A stretch of DNA of 64,000 bases from Desulfobacterales bacterium (GCA_034003325.1 JAVEYW010000005.1:220508-284507); one strand, 5' to 3'. Shown: positions 53,483 through 62,649, counted from the stretch's first letter. Notes: generated from the sequence alone by a model not told the origin. Numbers and translations: made by a program.

Positions 53483-54112
53483 ATGGCATCTTTCATTTTT
53501 TTGTTCACGCTGATGGTGACGGCTTATCTTCTTGGCGCCATCCCCTGGGGGCTGATATTGACCCGCCGGGTAACCGGCCGGGACCTTCGCGACAAGGGAA
53601 GCGGGAATATCGGCGCGACCAATGTGGCCCGAGTGGTGGGCAACACTTTGGGCGCGCTAACCCTTTTTCTGGATATGCTCAAAGGCGGACTGCCGGTTTA
53701 TCTGGCAGGGGTATTATCGCCTTATGTCGATTTACTTCAGGGGGAAATCGTTGTGTCCCTGGTAGGTCTATGCGCTATTCTCGGGCATTTGTATCCGGTC
53801 TATTTGGGATTTAAAACCGGCGGAAAGGGGGTCGCCACCACTGCTGGTTGTTTCCTGATGATTTCACCGGAGGCTTGTGCCGCTGCTTGTCTTGTTTTTT
53901 GCCTTGTTTTTGCGGGATTTCGGCGCGTTTCAGCGGCCTCCCTGGGCGCGACCGCGTCGCTTCCCGTATTTATCGCCATTTGGGGGAATTCGGTTTTTTT
54001 CACCGTAACCGCTGTTCTATCGGCCATCCTTATTTTTATTCGTCACACGGGGAATATCAAACGGCTCCTGAACGGCACGGAACCCGTTTTTGAAAAACGG
54101 CCCAGAAGGTGA
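53483..54112 (+). CDS. plsY: Acyl-phosphate:glycerol-3-phosphate acyltransferase PlsY
   Basis: A 209-residue integral membrane enzyme that transfers an acyl group from acyl-phosphate to glycerol-3-phosphate, the first step of phospholipid synthesis in most bacteria. Five or more membrane helices are visible. The three cytosolic active-site motifs are GSGNIGATNVAR, GHLYPVYLGFKTGGKG (phosphate/glycerol site) and the C-terminal RHTGNIKRL. plsX is not in the window. It converges on ispH-ubiA with only five bases between stop codons. Confidence 0.94.
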   Translation: MASFIFLFTLMVTAYLLGAIPWGLILTRRVTGRDLRDKGSGNIGATNVARVVGNTLGALTLFLDMLKGGLPVYLAGVLSPYVDLLQGEIVVSLVGLCAILGHLYPVYLGFKTGGKGVATTAGCFLMISPEACAAACLVFCLVFAGFRRVSAASLGATASLPVFIAIWGNSVFFTVTAVLSAILIFIRHTGNIKRLLNGTEPVFEKRPRR

Positions 54113-54117
54113 CGGAT

Positions 54118-55851
54118 TCATGCGGATAATGCCAATAAGAACGCGATCAATCCGGCCAGAACAAAATGGCTTTCCACCAAAAATTCAAGCCGGACGCCTG
54201 GCAGCATGCTCCCATTCTGATGCGCTGTTACCACAATGAAGAGAAACACCGGACAGACCGCCAAGGCAAAACCCAACGGCGCCACCAGGTTGAGAGCGGC
54301 TGAAATCTGAAGCATCAGGAATAGCGCGATGAGGAATATTTTCAGCAGACGCCTCGCCCGTTTTTCTCCCATGAGAACGGGAATGGTTTCTTTTCCCACG
54401 ATGCGATCACTTTGCATGTCCAACATGTCAAAAAACGCGCTTCGCACGAACACCATGCCGGCGGCCCAGATAAAAACGAGAATGGCCTGAAGGCGCAACG
54501 CGCCGGTCTCCGCGATGGCGGGGAACAGTGCGACGACTACTCCCCACGCCATTGCGATCAGAACGGTTTTGGAGCCGGGAATATCCCGAATGCTTCGATA
54601 TTTTTTCAGAAAGGGTTTGGGCACGATTCGGGTGTTGTACAAAAGGCCCGTAATGCTCATAGCCAATAGGATCAGAAATGGAAGCCATCCGACACTCTGC
54701 GCCGTTAAGAGCCCCATGGCGCCGGCAGCTGTAGCCAAAATCTCGAGCCGCCGCTTGTGCGTGTTGTAAAATAACGCCCGTTCGGGGTCTTTATACCGGT
54801 CTATTTTTCTGCCGGTCAGGTTATTCAGCAAATGCATCGACAATACATACAGCATGGCAATCAGCACATAGGGAGACTGCTTTTCAATGCCCTGAAGCCG
54901 ATTGCAGGCGTAACAGAGGCAGCCGGCCCCTACGGACACGTAGATCGTCGTCAGCAGCAAGGATCGCTGTAGCATGAACAGCAGATTGCTGAAGACGAGG
55001 CGGTGCTTTCCCGTCCGGGGAAGTGTTTCCAGTGCGCGGAAAACCCCTTTCGTGATCCAGTTCGGGGTGGAAGCGCCTGCCGTAATTGCGATGGATTCAG
55101 CGGAACAAAGCGCTTTTTTGTCCAAATCCGCCGCTGTTTCCACATGATAGGCCGGCCGGCCGGTTTGTCGGGCCAGTTCCAGCAGGCGTTTGGTGTTACC
55201 ACTGTCGCGCCCTCCGACGACCACGATCGCATCGGCGGTTTCGGCCAGGGTGCTGATTTCATCCTGACGCTTTTGCGTGGAGTCGCAGATGGTATCAAAT
55301 ACCTTGTAATGAGGGTGCGTTTCCGCGGCCCATTGTTTTACCGACTGAAACAATGCGGTGCTTTGAGTGGTTTGGGCGACAATGATGGCGGTATCGAAAG
55401 AGGGTAGGGCGCTAAGTGCCGCCATCGTACCGGCGACATACCCCTGTTTCCCGGCATATCCCAACAAACCAACCACTTCCGGATGATCCTGATCCCCGAT
55501 GATAATGGTGGCATACCCCAGATTCGCATATTTCTTGATAATTGCCTGGACCTTAATGACGCGCGGGCAAGTGGCGTTGATGATGTGAAATCCGGCATTC
55601 CGAAGGGCTCTCTTTGCCTCCGGCGGCACACCGTGAGCGCGGACAATCACGGTGCCGGATCCTTTTTCGGGGATGGTGTTAAGAATGCTCACCCCTTTTT
55701 CAGCCAGGAGATCAAGCACCTGCGGGTTATGAATGAGCGGGCCGTACGTGTATATGGGGCCGCTTTGCTTGTTGGCCGCATCCAGGGCGAGATCCACCGC
55801 CCGCCGAACGCCCATGCAAAACCCGGCAGTTTTGGCAATGATAATGTTCAA
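54118..55851 (-). CDS. IspH fused to a UbiA-type prenyltransferase
   Basis: A 577-residue fusion. Residues 1-275 are IspH (LytB), the 4Fe-4S reductase making IPP and DMAPP, with cluster Cys in GFCMGVRRA, NATCPRV and TICDST, and the HG of RAHGVPPEA. Residues about 290-577 are a polytopic UbiA-superfamily prenyltransferase with about eight helices; the acidic diphosphate-binding motifs appear as NNLTGRKIDRYKD and DMLDMQSDRIVGKET. The fusion places a prenyl diphosphate producer and consumer in one membrane protein. It ends the parA operon; the CooT gene is 16 bases upstream. Confidence 0.9.
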   Translation of the reverse strand: MNIIIAKTAGFCMGVRRAVDLALDAANKQSGPIYTYGPLIHNPQVLDLLAEKGVSILNTIPEKGSGTVIVRAHGVPPEAKRALRNAGFHIINATCPRVIKVQAIIKKYANLGYATIIIGDQDHPEVVGLLGYAGKQGYVAGTMAALSALPSFDTAIIVAQTTQSTALFQSVKQWAAETHPHYKVFDTICDSTQKRQDEISTLAETADAIVVVGGRDSGNTKRLLELARQTGRPAYHVETAADLDKKALCSAESIAITAGASTPNWITKGVFRALETLPRTGKHRLVFSNLLFMLQRSLLLTTIYVSVGAGCLCYACNRLQGIEKQSPYVLIAMLYVLSMHLLNNLTGRKIDRYKDPERALFYNTHKRRLEILATAAGAMGLLTAQSVGWLPFLILLAMSITGLLYNTRIVPKPFLKKYRSIRDIPGSKTVLIAMAWGVVVALFPAIAETGALRLQAILVFIWAAGMVFVRSAFFDMLDMQSDRIVGKETIPVLMGEKRARRLLKIFLIALFLMLQISAALNLVAPLGFALAVCPVFLFIVVTAHQNGSMLPGVRLEFLVESHFVLAGLIAFLLALSA

Positions 55852-55867
55852 CCCGCAACGCTCCGGA

Positions 55868-56059
55868 TCAGTTTTCTTTTTCCAGGAAAATCTTATGATC
55901 GATCAGCGACAGGGAATGGATCTTGGCCTTGAGAATTTTCTGGTCTCCGAAAATGCTGGTCAGGCGCAGGCCGTCGGCCTCCGGCATGACCGTATCGACG
56001 GCTTCCATAACCAACTCCTGGTTGGATTCGGTGATAAGATACGCATTGGCTTCACACAT
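55868..56059 (-). CDS. CooT-family nickel-binding protein
   Basis: A 63-residue protein beginning MCEANAYLI, the signature of the CooT family. In Rhodospirillum rubrum CooT binds nickel through Cys 2 at its dimer interface and helps mature CO dehydrogenase. The IFGDQKILKAKI core also fits the family beta-barrel. GAGGTGACC precedes the ATG. No CO dehydrogenase is nearby, and most CooT homologues occur without one, so the client is uncertain. Confidence 0.85.
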   Translation of the reverse strand: MCEANAYLITESNQELVMEAVDTVMPEADGLRLTSIFGDQKILKAKIHSLSLIDHKIFLEKEN

Positions 56060-56086
56060 GAGGTCACCTCTTTTATATTTTTTTTA

Positions 56087-56190
56087 AACCCAAACCGGCA
56101 AAGCCGAAAGCCGGGCGGCTGGGCTGCCTGGCGGCCGACGACCTTCTCCGGTTATCCACGCTTTTTTAAGCATGTTTCTGATAAAGACCC
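56087..56190 (-). repeat. Strongly diverged relative of the dispersed repeat, R6
   Basis: On the minus strand this stretch keeps the element's order: CTTTATCAGAAACATGC, a stem with GCGTG, a GAAGGT core, three 8-bp blocks of the pattern nGCCnnGC (CGCCAGGC, AGCCCAGC, CGCCCGGC) and a final CGGCTTTGCCG hairpin. Spacer sequences differ from R1-R4, so it would be a separate subfamily. It lies between the DUF3842 and cooT genes, inside their probable operon. Confidence 0.6.
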
Positions 56191-56224
56191 CCAGCCGCTT
56201 AGTGACACTGACGACAATACCGGC

Positions 56225-56629
56225 TCAGGGTAAATGTTTTTGTATTAGCGCATCAATCAGGTGCGGCAAGGGCATGGATTGGACCCCCACAACTTCCACG
56301 TTTTCCTGGGTCAGGGGAATCAATATTTTTTTCGCCGGACTTAAGGCCACCGCTTCAGCCATTTTAGGGGTTACCTCTCCCATCATGGCATGGGGGAGTG
56401 CGATTCCGATGGTGCCGATCAGATAATCCGCGTGCCGGGTGGTTTGCTTGATCGCGTTTTCTCCGGAAGCGCCTTTATTGGCGCCGGCCTTGAGCATTTG
56501 TGCTGTGGCGATGGCATTGGTTCCCAGCGCGAGGATTTCCGTACCCTCGCCATAGCGCTCCCTGAGATGTCGAATAATGGCGCTGCCAATGCCGCCGCCC
56601 TGGCCGTCCATGACAATAATACGATTCAT
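56225..56629 (-). CDS. DUF3842 family protein
   Basis: A 134-residue soluble protein with an N-terminal nucleotide-binding-like motif IIVMDGQGGGIGSAII (residues 4-19), characteristic of DUF3842. The C-terminal segment (KKILIPLTQENVEVVGV) is the other conserved block. No activity is known; the Gly-rich loop suggests a Rossmann-like fold binding a small ligand. DUF3842 and CooT genes are neighbours in many anaerobes, as here, which hints at a shared role. It starts six bases after the NYN gene. Confidence 0.82.
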   Translation of the reverse strand: MNRIIVMDGQGGGIGSAIIRHLRERYGEGTEILALGTNAIATAQMLKAGANKGASGENAIKQTTRHADYLIGTIGIALPHAMMGEVTPKMAEAVALSPAKKILIPLTQENVEVVGVQSMPLPHLIDALIQKHLP

Positions 56630-56635
56630 TATATC

Positions 56636-57151
56636 CTATAGTTTCTTTATTTTTTGCAAGTTTTTGCGCTCTTTTTTCGGCAGCCGCCGGCTGGGTCCCT
56701 TTTTCTGTGTGGAGGGTACCCAGCCGACGGACTCTACCCCTTCGGTTGATTCCCCATTAAAAAAAACAGCCTCGGCCATGATCATTTCAAATTCCGGTGA
56801 GCTGATGGTTGCAGCGCCGCTTGCAGCGGCATGATGCACAATTTCCCGATCCGAGCTGACCACTAGAACCTGTTCTTTTTTCATCGCGGCCAATCTGAGA
56901 ATGACCGTATCAGCAGTTTCACCTTGATGGGAATAGGTGATGTGAATACCCTGCACCTTGTCCCGGTGATACGCAAATTCCGGTGCGCCGGTGCCGTCGA
57001 AGACCACAGTGATCCGGTGCGCCGCTTTTTTTTTATAGGCGGATAACATCTCTACCAGCGCTTCGCGCCCCAGTTGAATATCCTGTCGATCATATTTGCC
57101 GAATCGAGAAGATTGCCGAATCAGATTATATCCATCTATGATGATATGCAC
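56636..57151 (-). CDS. NYN-domain (YacP/Rae1-like) ribonuclease
   Basis: A 171-residue PIN/NYN-fold protein. The acidic active-site residues appear in IIIDGYNLI (Asp 6), TVVFDGTG, GETADTVILRL and SSDREIVHHA. In Bacillus the homologue Rae1 (YacP) cuts mRNAs in the ribosomal A site. The last 35 residues are Lys/Arg-rich and could contact RNA. It follows parB after 22 bases and is likely co-transcribed with it. Confidence 0.87.
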   Translation of the reverse strand: MHIIIDGYNLIRQSSRFGKYDRQDIQLGREALVEMLSAYKKKAAHRITVVFDGTGAPEFAYHRDKVQGIHITYSHQGETADTVILRLAAMKKEQVLVVSSDREIVHHAAASGAATISSPEFEMIMAEAVFFNGESTEGVESVGWVPSTQKKGPSRRLPKKERKNLQKIKKL

Positions 57152-57173
57152 GGGTATACTGCTATATTATGAA

Positions 57174-58076
57174 TTAAATCCGCTGCAGAATCTCCAACAA
57201 CCGGGTCAGGTCCTCATCACTGAAAAAATCGATCGCCACCTTCCCCTTTTTCCCTTTTCGCTGAATGGTTACCCGCGTGCCAAATCGGCGGGAAAGTGTT
57301 TCGGCGAGGGCTGCCAGATGAATCTCCGTTGAGGTTTCAGGAAACGCGTCCGGTGGCTTGAGCTCTTTTTTCAGCCGTCGAACCAGGGCTTCTGTCTGTC
57401 TGACCGAAAGCCCCTTGGTTATAACGGTGCGCCATGCCGCCAGTTGCCGGGCCGGTGATTCCGCGCCAAGCAGCGCCCGGGCATGGCCCATGCTGAGTTT
57501 ATTCTCGAGAATGCTTTGCTTAATCTGGTCTGGCAATTGGCGAAGCCGCAAGGAATTGGCAACGGCCGGCCGGCTTTTCCCCACCCGCTTGGCCGCTTCT
57601 TCCTGCGTCAGTCCGAATTCACTCATCAGCAGGTGATAGGCTTCGGCTTCATCCAGGGGATTGAGATCCTCCCGCTGAATGTTTTCGATGATGGATAATT
57701 CCAGAAGCTCTTCATCCGAGATGTCCTTGACGAGAACGGGCACCTGTTTCAGGTTTGCCATTTTAGAGGCCCGCAGTCGGCGCTCGCCGGCGATCAGTTC
57801 GTAGCCGATGCCATCCCGTCTCACCAGCAGGGGCTGCAGAACACCCTGCTCGCGGATCGATTCGCAAAGTTGTGCCAGCTCTGCTTCATCAAACCGGCGG
57901 CGCGGCTGATAGCGGTTAGGACGAATCAGACTGATATCACTCAGTAGATAGGCACCTTCAGTAGCGTTTTCACCCGAAGATGCCAGGGGTATCAGGGACT
58001 CAAGCCCGCGGCCGAGCGCTGGTTTGCGTTTTTTTTTGGCGTCTTCGTCGCGCTGGTTGTCCGTAGTTACGCCCAT
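57174..58076 (-). CDS. parB: Chromosome partitioning protein ParB
   Basis: A 300-residue CTP-dependent DNA clamp that loads at parS sites near the origin. It begins with the KPALGRGLESLIP motif that contacts ParA, has the CTPase box GERRLRA and ENIQREDLNPLDEA, then the helix-turn-helix that reads parS (TQEEAAKRVGKSRPAVANSLRL), and a C-terminal dimer domain. A chromosomal parAB pair often lies within tens of kb of the replication origin, but I could not find a parS palindrome by eye in this window. It follows parA after 46 bases. Confidence 0.95.
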   Translation of the reverse strand: MGVTTDNQRDEDAKKKRKPALGRGLESLIPLASSGENATEGAYLLSDISLIRPNRYQPRRRFDEAELAQLCESIREQGVLQPLLVRRDGIGYELIAGERRLRASKMANLKQVPVLVKDISDEELLELSIIENIQREDLNPLDEAEAYHLLMSEFGLTQEEAAKRVGKSRPAVANSLRLRQLPDQIKQSILENKLSMGHARALLGAESPARQLAAWRTVITKGLSVRQTEALVRRLKKELKPPDAFPETSTEIHLAALAETLSRRFGTRVTIQRKGKKGKVAIDFFSDEDLTRLLEILQRI

Positions 58077-58122
58077 TTAAAAAAACCTTTTATCAGAGGA
58101 ACGTTCAATAATTAGAGGACTG

Positions 58123-58884
58123 TCAGATTCGTTCTAATATTTCCTCGGCCAGGGACTGATAGCTTTTGGCGCCGACAGAAGAGGCGTCATACAGTATAAT
58201 CGGTTTGCCGAAGCTGGGCGCCTCACCCAGTCGGACATTTCTCGGCACCACCGTTTTAAACACCAGGTCCTTGAAATAAGCCTCTGCGTCCTCCGCCACT
58301 TGCTGAGACAGATTGGTGCGCTTATCATACATGGCCAGAAGGATGCCCGAAATCTTCAGGCCCGGATTGAGGCCGCTTTTTAGCCGCTTAACTGTATGGA
58401 GCAGTTGGCTGAGTCCCTCCAGGGCATAAAATTCGCATTGCAGCGGAATCAGCAGGTAATCAGCGGCGGTCATGGCATTAATGGTCAACAAGCTTAAGGA
58501 CGGCGGGCAATCGAGAACAATATAGTCAAAGGTGTCTTGGACCGTTAGCAGAAGCCGTTTCAGCGCTTGTTCCCGATCGGTTTCATCCATCATTTCCACC
58601 TCAAAACCGATCAGCTCCACGCGAGAAGGTATCAGTTTGAGGGTGTCAATTTCCGTATCGACGATGAGTTCCTCGGCACTGGCACGTCCGATCATACCGT
58701 GATACAAGGATTTTTCGATGTTGCCTTTATTAATTCCCAGCCCGGTGGTGGCGTTGGCCTGAGGGTCGCAATCCACCAATAGCGTTCGTTTGTTGGACAG
58801 CGCCAGCGCTGCGGATAGATTGATGGCCGTGGTGGTTTTCCCCACGCCGCCCTTTTGATTTGCGATACAGTATGTTTGCGCCAT
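58123..58884 (-). CDS. parA: Chromosome partitioning ATPase ParA
   Basis: A 253-residue Walker-type ATPase of the Soj/ParA family that binds nucleoid DNA in its ATP form and moves ParB-parS complexes. The deviant Walker A is KGGVGKTTTAINL at residues 10-22, with the signature Lys; VDCDPQANAT and VLDCPPSLSLL are the A' and B motifs. The N-terminus lacks the helix-turn-helix of plasmid type Ia ParAs, so this is the chromosomal type. It is the first gene of the unit running to ispH-ubiA. Confidence 0.95.
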   Translation of the reverse strand: MAQTYCIANQKGGVGKTTTAINLSAALALSNKRTLLVDCDPQANATTGLGINKGNIEKSLYHGMIGRASAEELIVDTEIDTLKLIPSRVELIGFEVEMMDETDREQALKRLLLTVQDTFDYIVLDCPPSLSLLTINAMTAADYLLIPLQCEFYALEGLSQLLHTVKRLKSGLNPGLKISGILLAMYDKRTNLSQQVAEDAEAYFKDLVFKTVVPRNVRLGEAPSFGKPIILYDASSVGAKSYQSLAEEILERI

Positions 58885-59005
58885 AGCCCGGAACTTCTAC
58901 CATAAAAAATGTTGTTTGAAAAGGTTTTAAGATTATGTCAAATATATCAAAAGTGTTGTGGTTGATTGTTTTTTTGTAACGAAACAAGATGCCGGACAAC
59001 GATTT

Positions 59006-59080
59006 AACAAAGGGCGACGAGCCCTTTGTTCGGCACCTTGGCGACAAGCAAGGTGCTTTTCCACTCAGTGGGGTGTTTTT
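59006..59080 (+). promoter_or_regulatory. Structured leader with two matching pentaloop hairpins
   Basis: Stem 1 pairs AACAAAGGGC (59006-59015) with GCCCTTTGTT (59021-59030) around the loop GACGA. Stem 2 pairs GCACCTTG (59033-59040) with CAAGGTGC (59049-59056); with one bulged G its apex also closes as C-GACAA-G. Both apices thus share C-GACRA-G, the loop type of phage P22 boxB. A third small hairpin CCAC-TCA-GTGG (59061-59071) is followed by GGTG and five T, ending at the ATG of the M48 gene. Function is not known. Confidence 0.6.
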
Positions 59081-60601
59081 ATGCTTTTTAATAAAAAAAC
59101 AATAGGTTGTCATTTTGTATGCCTGGCGGTTTTCTTGATGGCGGTCGTTTCTAGTCCATTGGCCATGACAGTTCAAGAGGAGGAGGAGCTGTCAAAAGAA
59201 TTCCTGAAGGTAGTGCAAACGCATTTTGAGGTAATTCAAGACCCCCTCATCGTCAACTATGTGAACCGAATCGGAAATCGGGTGATAGCCGGATTTTTAC
59301 CGCAGCCGTTTCAATATCATTTTAATGTGATAAAACAAGAAGTATATAACGCCTTTGCCGGGCCGGGGGGTTATGTTTACATCAACAGCGGTCTTCTCGC
59401 CGCCATGGACGAAGAGGAAGAGCTCGCCGGAATCCTCGCGCATGAAATATCTCATGTGTCCTGCCGTCATATATCGGAGAAAATCGCACGCTCCGGAAAA
59501 ATACAAATGGCAACCCTGGCCGGTATGGTGGCCGGTATTTTCCTGGGCGCCACGGGCGGCGGCGATGCGGCCAGCGCCTTGACTATCGGGTCGATGGCGG
59601 CCGGACAATCGGTTATTCTTGCCTATAGCCGAGAGGATGAGCGGGAGGCCGATAAAGTGGGGTTGCGAAATCTCTATGCGGCCGGCTACACGGGAGACGG
59701 CTTGCTGACCGTTATGAAGAAAATTCGCGCCAAACAATGGTACACCTCTGATGACGTCCCCTCCTACATCACCACTCACCCCGGCTCTGAAGAGCGGATC
59801 GCGTACATCGGCAATTGGATCGCCTCGAATCCCCCGCCGAATTTCACGGTTTCCCCGGATGATGATTTTGAGTTCAATCGAATCAAGACTCGCCTCATTG
59901 CGTTGTACGATGACAAGCGAGCGGTGATAAATCAGTACGAAAAGGAGGTGAGGGACAAGCCGAACAATTTTTTTGCCCATTACGGGTATGGTCTGGCACT
60001 AATGCGGACGGGACATTATCAGCAATCGGTTGATGAATTAAAAAAAGCCATGGAGCAGCGTGCTTTTGATCCCTATCTGCCGACGGATATGGCGCAGGCT
60101 TATTTTCTGGGTGGCCGGTATGAGGCCGCGCTGAAATTATTGACCGACACCGTGCCCGGAAAGTTAGATACGAGTCGTCTTTTTTATTTGGGTCGGGTTC
60201 AGATGGAAACGGGGCGCTTCGAGGCCGCGAAAAATACGTTTTTGCAACTAAGGGCTATGGACCCGAACTATCCGGCCGCGCTGTATTATCTGGGGGAAAC
60301 CTACGGCAAGATGGAGATTATGGATGAAGCGCATTTTTATCTGGGCATGTATTACAAGGAAAAAGCGGATGTGATGAAGGCCGTGTTTCATTTGGAGCGG
60401 GCACTGACAAAGGCGACTAGTGAGGACCATAAGTCGAAAATCGAAGCCGAGCTCAAATTGCTGTCAAAACGGTATAAAAAGGAAATAGAAGAAAAAGAGA
60501 GAGAAAAAATAGAAAAGGTGGAACGGGAAAGACAGGAGCAGGAAAGAGAGCAACGGGAGCGGGACTGGTATCTGGAACGAGAAAGAAGGCGCCGTGAGTA
60601 G
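59081..60601 (+). CDS. M48-family metalloprotease with TPR repeats, BepA-like
   Basis: A 506-residue exported zinc protease. A signal peptide covers residues 1-30 (hydrophobic CLAVFLMAVVSS, then SPLAM). The catalytic HExxH is LAHEISHVSCRH at about residue 115, and the third ligand Glu is in DEREADKVG. TPR units follow from about residue 290 (FFAHYGYGLALMRTGHY, PAALYYLGETYGKME). The C-terminal 45 residues are a highly charged Glu/Arg/Lys coil. BepA homologues do outer-membrane protein quality control in the periplasm. I chose the ATG at 59081 because the longer frame translates the hairpin leader. Confidence 0.9.
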   Translation: MLFNKKTIGCHFVCLAVFLMAVVSSPLAMTVQEEEELSKEFLKVVQTHFEVIQDPLIVNYVNRIGNRVIAGFLPQPFQYHFNVIKQEVYNAFAGPGGYVYINSGLLAAMDEEEELAGILAHEISHVSCRHISEKIARSGKIQMATLAGMVAGIFLGATGGGDAASALTIGSMAAGQSVILAYSREDEREADKVGLRNLYAAGYTGDGLLTVMKKIRAKQWYTSDDVPSYITTHPGSEERIAYIGNWIASNPPPNFTVSPDDDFEFNRIKTRLIALYDDKRAVINQYEKEVRDKPNNFFAHYGYGLALMRTGHYQQSVDELKKAMEQRAFDPYLPTDMAQAYFLGGRYEAALKLLTDTVPGKLDTSRLFYLGRVQMETGRFEAAKNTFLQLRAMDPNYPAALYYLGETYGKMEIMDEAHFYLGMYYKEKADVMKAVFHLERALTKATSEDHKSKIEAELKLLSKRYKKEIEEKEREKIEKVERERQEQEREQRERDWYLERERRRRE

Positions 60602-60616
60602 GGCGAGTACGGCGCC
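60588..60616. terminator. Hairpin spanning both stop codons of convergent genes
   Basis: GGCGCCGT (60588-60595) pairs perfectly with ACGGCGCC (60609-60616). The M48 stop (60599-60601) lies in the loop and the EF-G stop begins at the 3' end of the hairpin (60616-60618). No T-run follows on either strand, so it may stall rather than end transcription by the classical route. Confidence 0.45.
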
Positions 60617-62649
60617 TATATTCGGTCAAAATGTGAAAACTGCATCGTAAAAGTGCCCCGGCCCTGTGTGGCGGATCGCAGAATGGTGGAATAGCCGAAC
60701 ATTTTGGCAAGCGGCACCACGGCCTTGATGATCTGTACACCCGATTTTGCCGAGATTGATTCGATTTTCCCGCTTCTGGAATTCAGATCGCCGATGACCT
60801 CTCCCATAAACGTCTCCGGAACAAAAACTTCCACCGACATGATCGGATCCAACAGAAACGGCTCGCCGTCGGTTAGTGCCTGCCGGCAGGCCATCGAGGC
60901 GCTGACCCGGTAGGCAAGCTCGGTTGAGATGCCGTCTTTAAAGCTTGCCCCGCTTAAAACCGCTTCGACATCCACGACCGGATAGCCCATGAGCGTGCCG
61001 CTTTCCAGGGATTCCATGACGCCTTTTTCAATCGCCGGCATAAAGATTTCCGGAATAACGCCCGGCGCGATTGTTGATCGAAAACTGTTTCCGGCGCCCC
61101 GTTTTAAGGGGCGAAGCGTAATCGTAACCTCGGCAAAATGTGCCTGCCCCGCGACTTCCTTATTGAAAACGGCCGTGCCGGTGCCTTCCCGCGAAAGGGC
61201 TTCCCGGTAAACCACCTGGGGTTTTCCCACATTGACATGGGTGCTAAATTCCCGCTCCATTCGGCTGACGATGATTTCCAGATGCAGCTCACCCATTCCC
61301 GAGAGAATGGTCTGCCCGGTATCGTCATCGGTTCGCACCCTCAATGTCGGGTCTTCCACCAGAAATTTTTCCAGCACCTCCGCCATTTTTTCCTGATCCG
61401 AATGGGTTTTGGGCTCAATGGCGACCGAGATCACCGGTTCGTAAAAATCCATTCTTTCCAGAACCACGGGATGTGTTGCCTGGCAGAGCGTGTCGCCGGT
61501 AGCGGAGGCCTTAAGCCCCATGACGCCGACAATACTGCCGGGTCCCACTTCCTCAACCCGCTCGCGCTTATTGGCGTGCATCAAGAGTATACGGGAGAGT
61601 TTTTCCTTTTTCTGAAGCAGCGGGTTATAAACATCCTCGCCGGTTTTCAGGGTGCCGCTGTAGATCCGCACAAAGGATAACCTGCGGCCCTCAATCATGG
61701 AAACTTTAAAAATGAGCGCAGCCAGTGGGGCTTTTTCTTTTGGCGGGCATTCCACGCTTTCGCCGGATACCGGATGGGTGCCGACCATCGGCGGCAGGTC
61801 TGCCGGACTGGGTAAATATTGAAGGACGGCATCGAGAAGAGGTTGAATCCCTTTGTTTTTCAATGCACTGCCGCAAAGCACCGGTACCAGCTTCAATTCA
61901 ATCGTGGCTTTTCGAATGGCTGCTTTCAGTGCATCGATGGACAGCGGGGTTTCCGATAGATAGGCTTCCATAATCCCGTCATCGGCCTCTGCCAGTGTTT
62001 CAATCAGTTTTTCCCGGTATTCGGTTGCAATTTCGAGCAGTTCCGGTTCGATATCCACCGACGAATAGGCCGCGCCCAGTGAGTCGTCATCCCAGACGAT
62101 CTGTTTCATCTCCAGCAGATCGATGACTCCCTTGAATTTTTCTTCAGCACCGACCGGCAATTGAAGCATCAGGGGCGTGGCATGCAGGCGCTCCACCATC
62201 ATTGCAACGGTACCAAAAAAATCGGCGCCCACACGGTCCAGCTTGTTGATAAACGCCATTTTCGGAACCAGGTATCGATCCGCCTGACGCCAGACGGTTT
62301 CGGACTGGGGCTCCACGCCCCCCACGGCACAAAAAACACCCACGGCGCCGTCAAGTACCCGCAAAGAGCGCTCCACTTCGATGGTAAAATCCACATGGCC
62401 CGGCGTGTCGATGATTTGAATGTTTTTGTTGCGCCACAGGCAGGTGGTGACAGCAGAGGTAATGGTAATGCCGCGTTCCTGCTCATCCACCATCCAGTCC
62501 ATCACGGCTTCACCGTCATGCACTTCTCCGAGTTTGTGAGAGCGACCCGTATAATAAAGGATTCTCTCGGTAACGGTGGTCTTGCCGGCATCGATATGAG
62601 CGATGATGCCTATATTTCGAATGTCGAAAATTTTAGATTTGGTTTTCAT
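60616..62649 (-). CDS. Elongation factor G paralogue
   Basis: A 677-residue translational GTPase. All G motifs are intact: AHIDAGKTT (G1), RGITITSA (G2), DTPGHVDF (G3), NKLD (G4) and GSALKNKG (G5), followed by EF-G domains II to V ([11 protein letters not shown] in III, the C-terminal domain to the end). It is slightly shorter than canonical EF-G (about 690-700) and is not within a str operon with ribosomal protein genes, so it is probably a second EF-G. Whether it acts in translocation or ribosome recycling cannot be seen. Confidence 0.88.
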   Translation of the reverse strand: MKTKSKIFDIRNIGIIAHIDAGKTTVTERILYYTGRSHKLGEVHDGEAVMDWMVDEQERGITITSAVTTCLWRNKNIQIIDTPGHVDFTIEVERSLRVLDGAVGVFCAVGGVEPQSETVWRQADRYLVPKMAFINKLDRVGADFFGTVAMMVERLHATPLMLQLPVGAEEKFKGVIDLLEMKQIVWDDDSLGAAYSSVDIEPELLEIATEYREKLIETLAEADDGIMEAYLSETPLSIDALKAAIRKATIELKLVPVLCGSALKNKGIQPLLDAVLQYLPSPADLPPMVGTHPVSGESVECPPKEKAPLAALIFKVSMIEGRRLSFVRIYSGTLKTGEDVYNPLLQKKEKLSRILLMHANKRERVEEVGPGSIVGVMGLKASATGDTLCQATHPVVLERMDFYEPVISVAIEPKTHSDQEKMAEVLEKFLVEDPTLRVRTDDDTGQTILSGMGELHLEIIVSRMEREFSTHVNVGKPQVVYREALSREGTGTAVFNKEVAGQAHFAEVTITLRPLKRGAGNSFRSTIAPGVIPEIFMPAIEKGVMESLESGTLMGYPVVDVEAVLSGASFKDGISTELAYRVSASMACRQALTDGEPFLLDPIMSVEVFVPETFMGEVIGDLNSRSGKIESISAKSGVQIIKAVVPLAKMFGYSTILRSATQGRGTFTMQFSHFDRI

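Noticed and set aside
57174-59000. Search for parS sites next to parAB to infer origin proximity.
   Set aside because: No 16-bp parS-like palindrome was seen by eye, so no claim about the replication origin is made.
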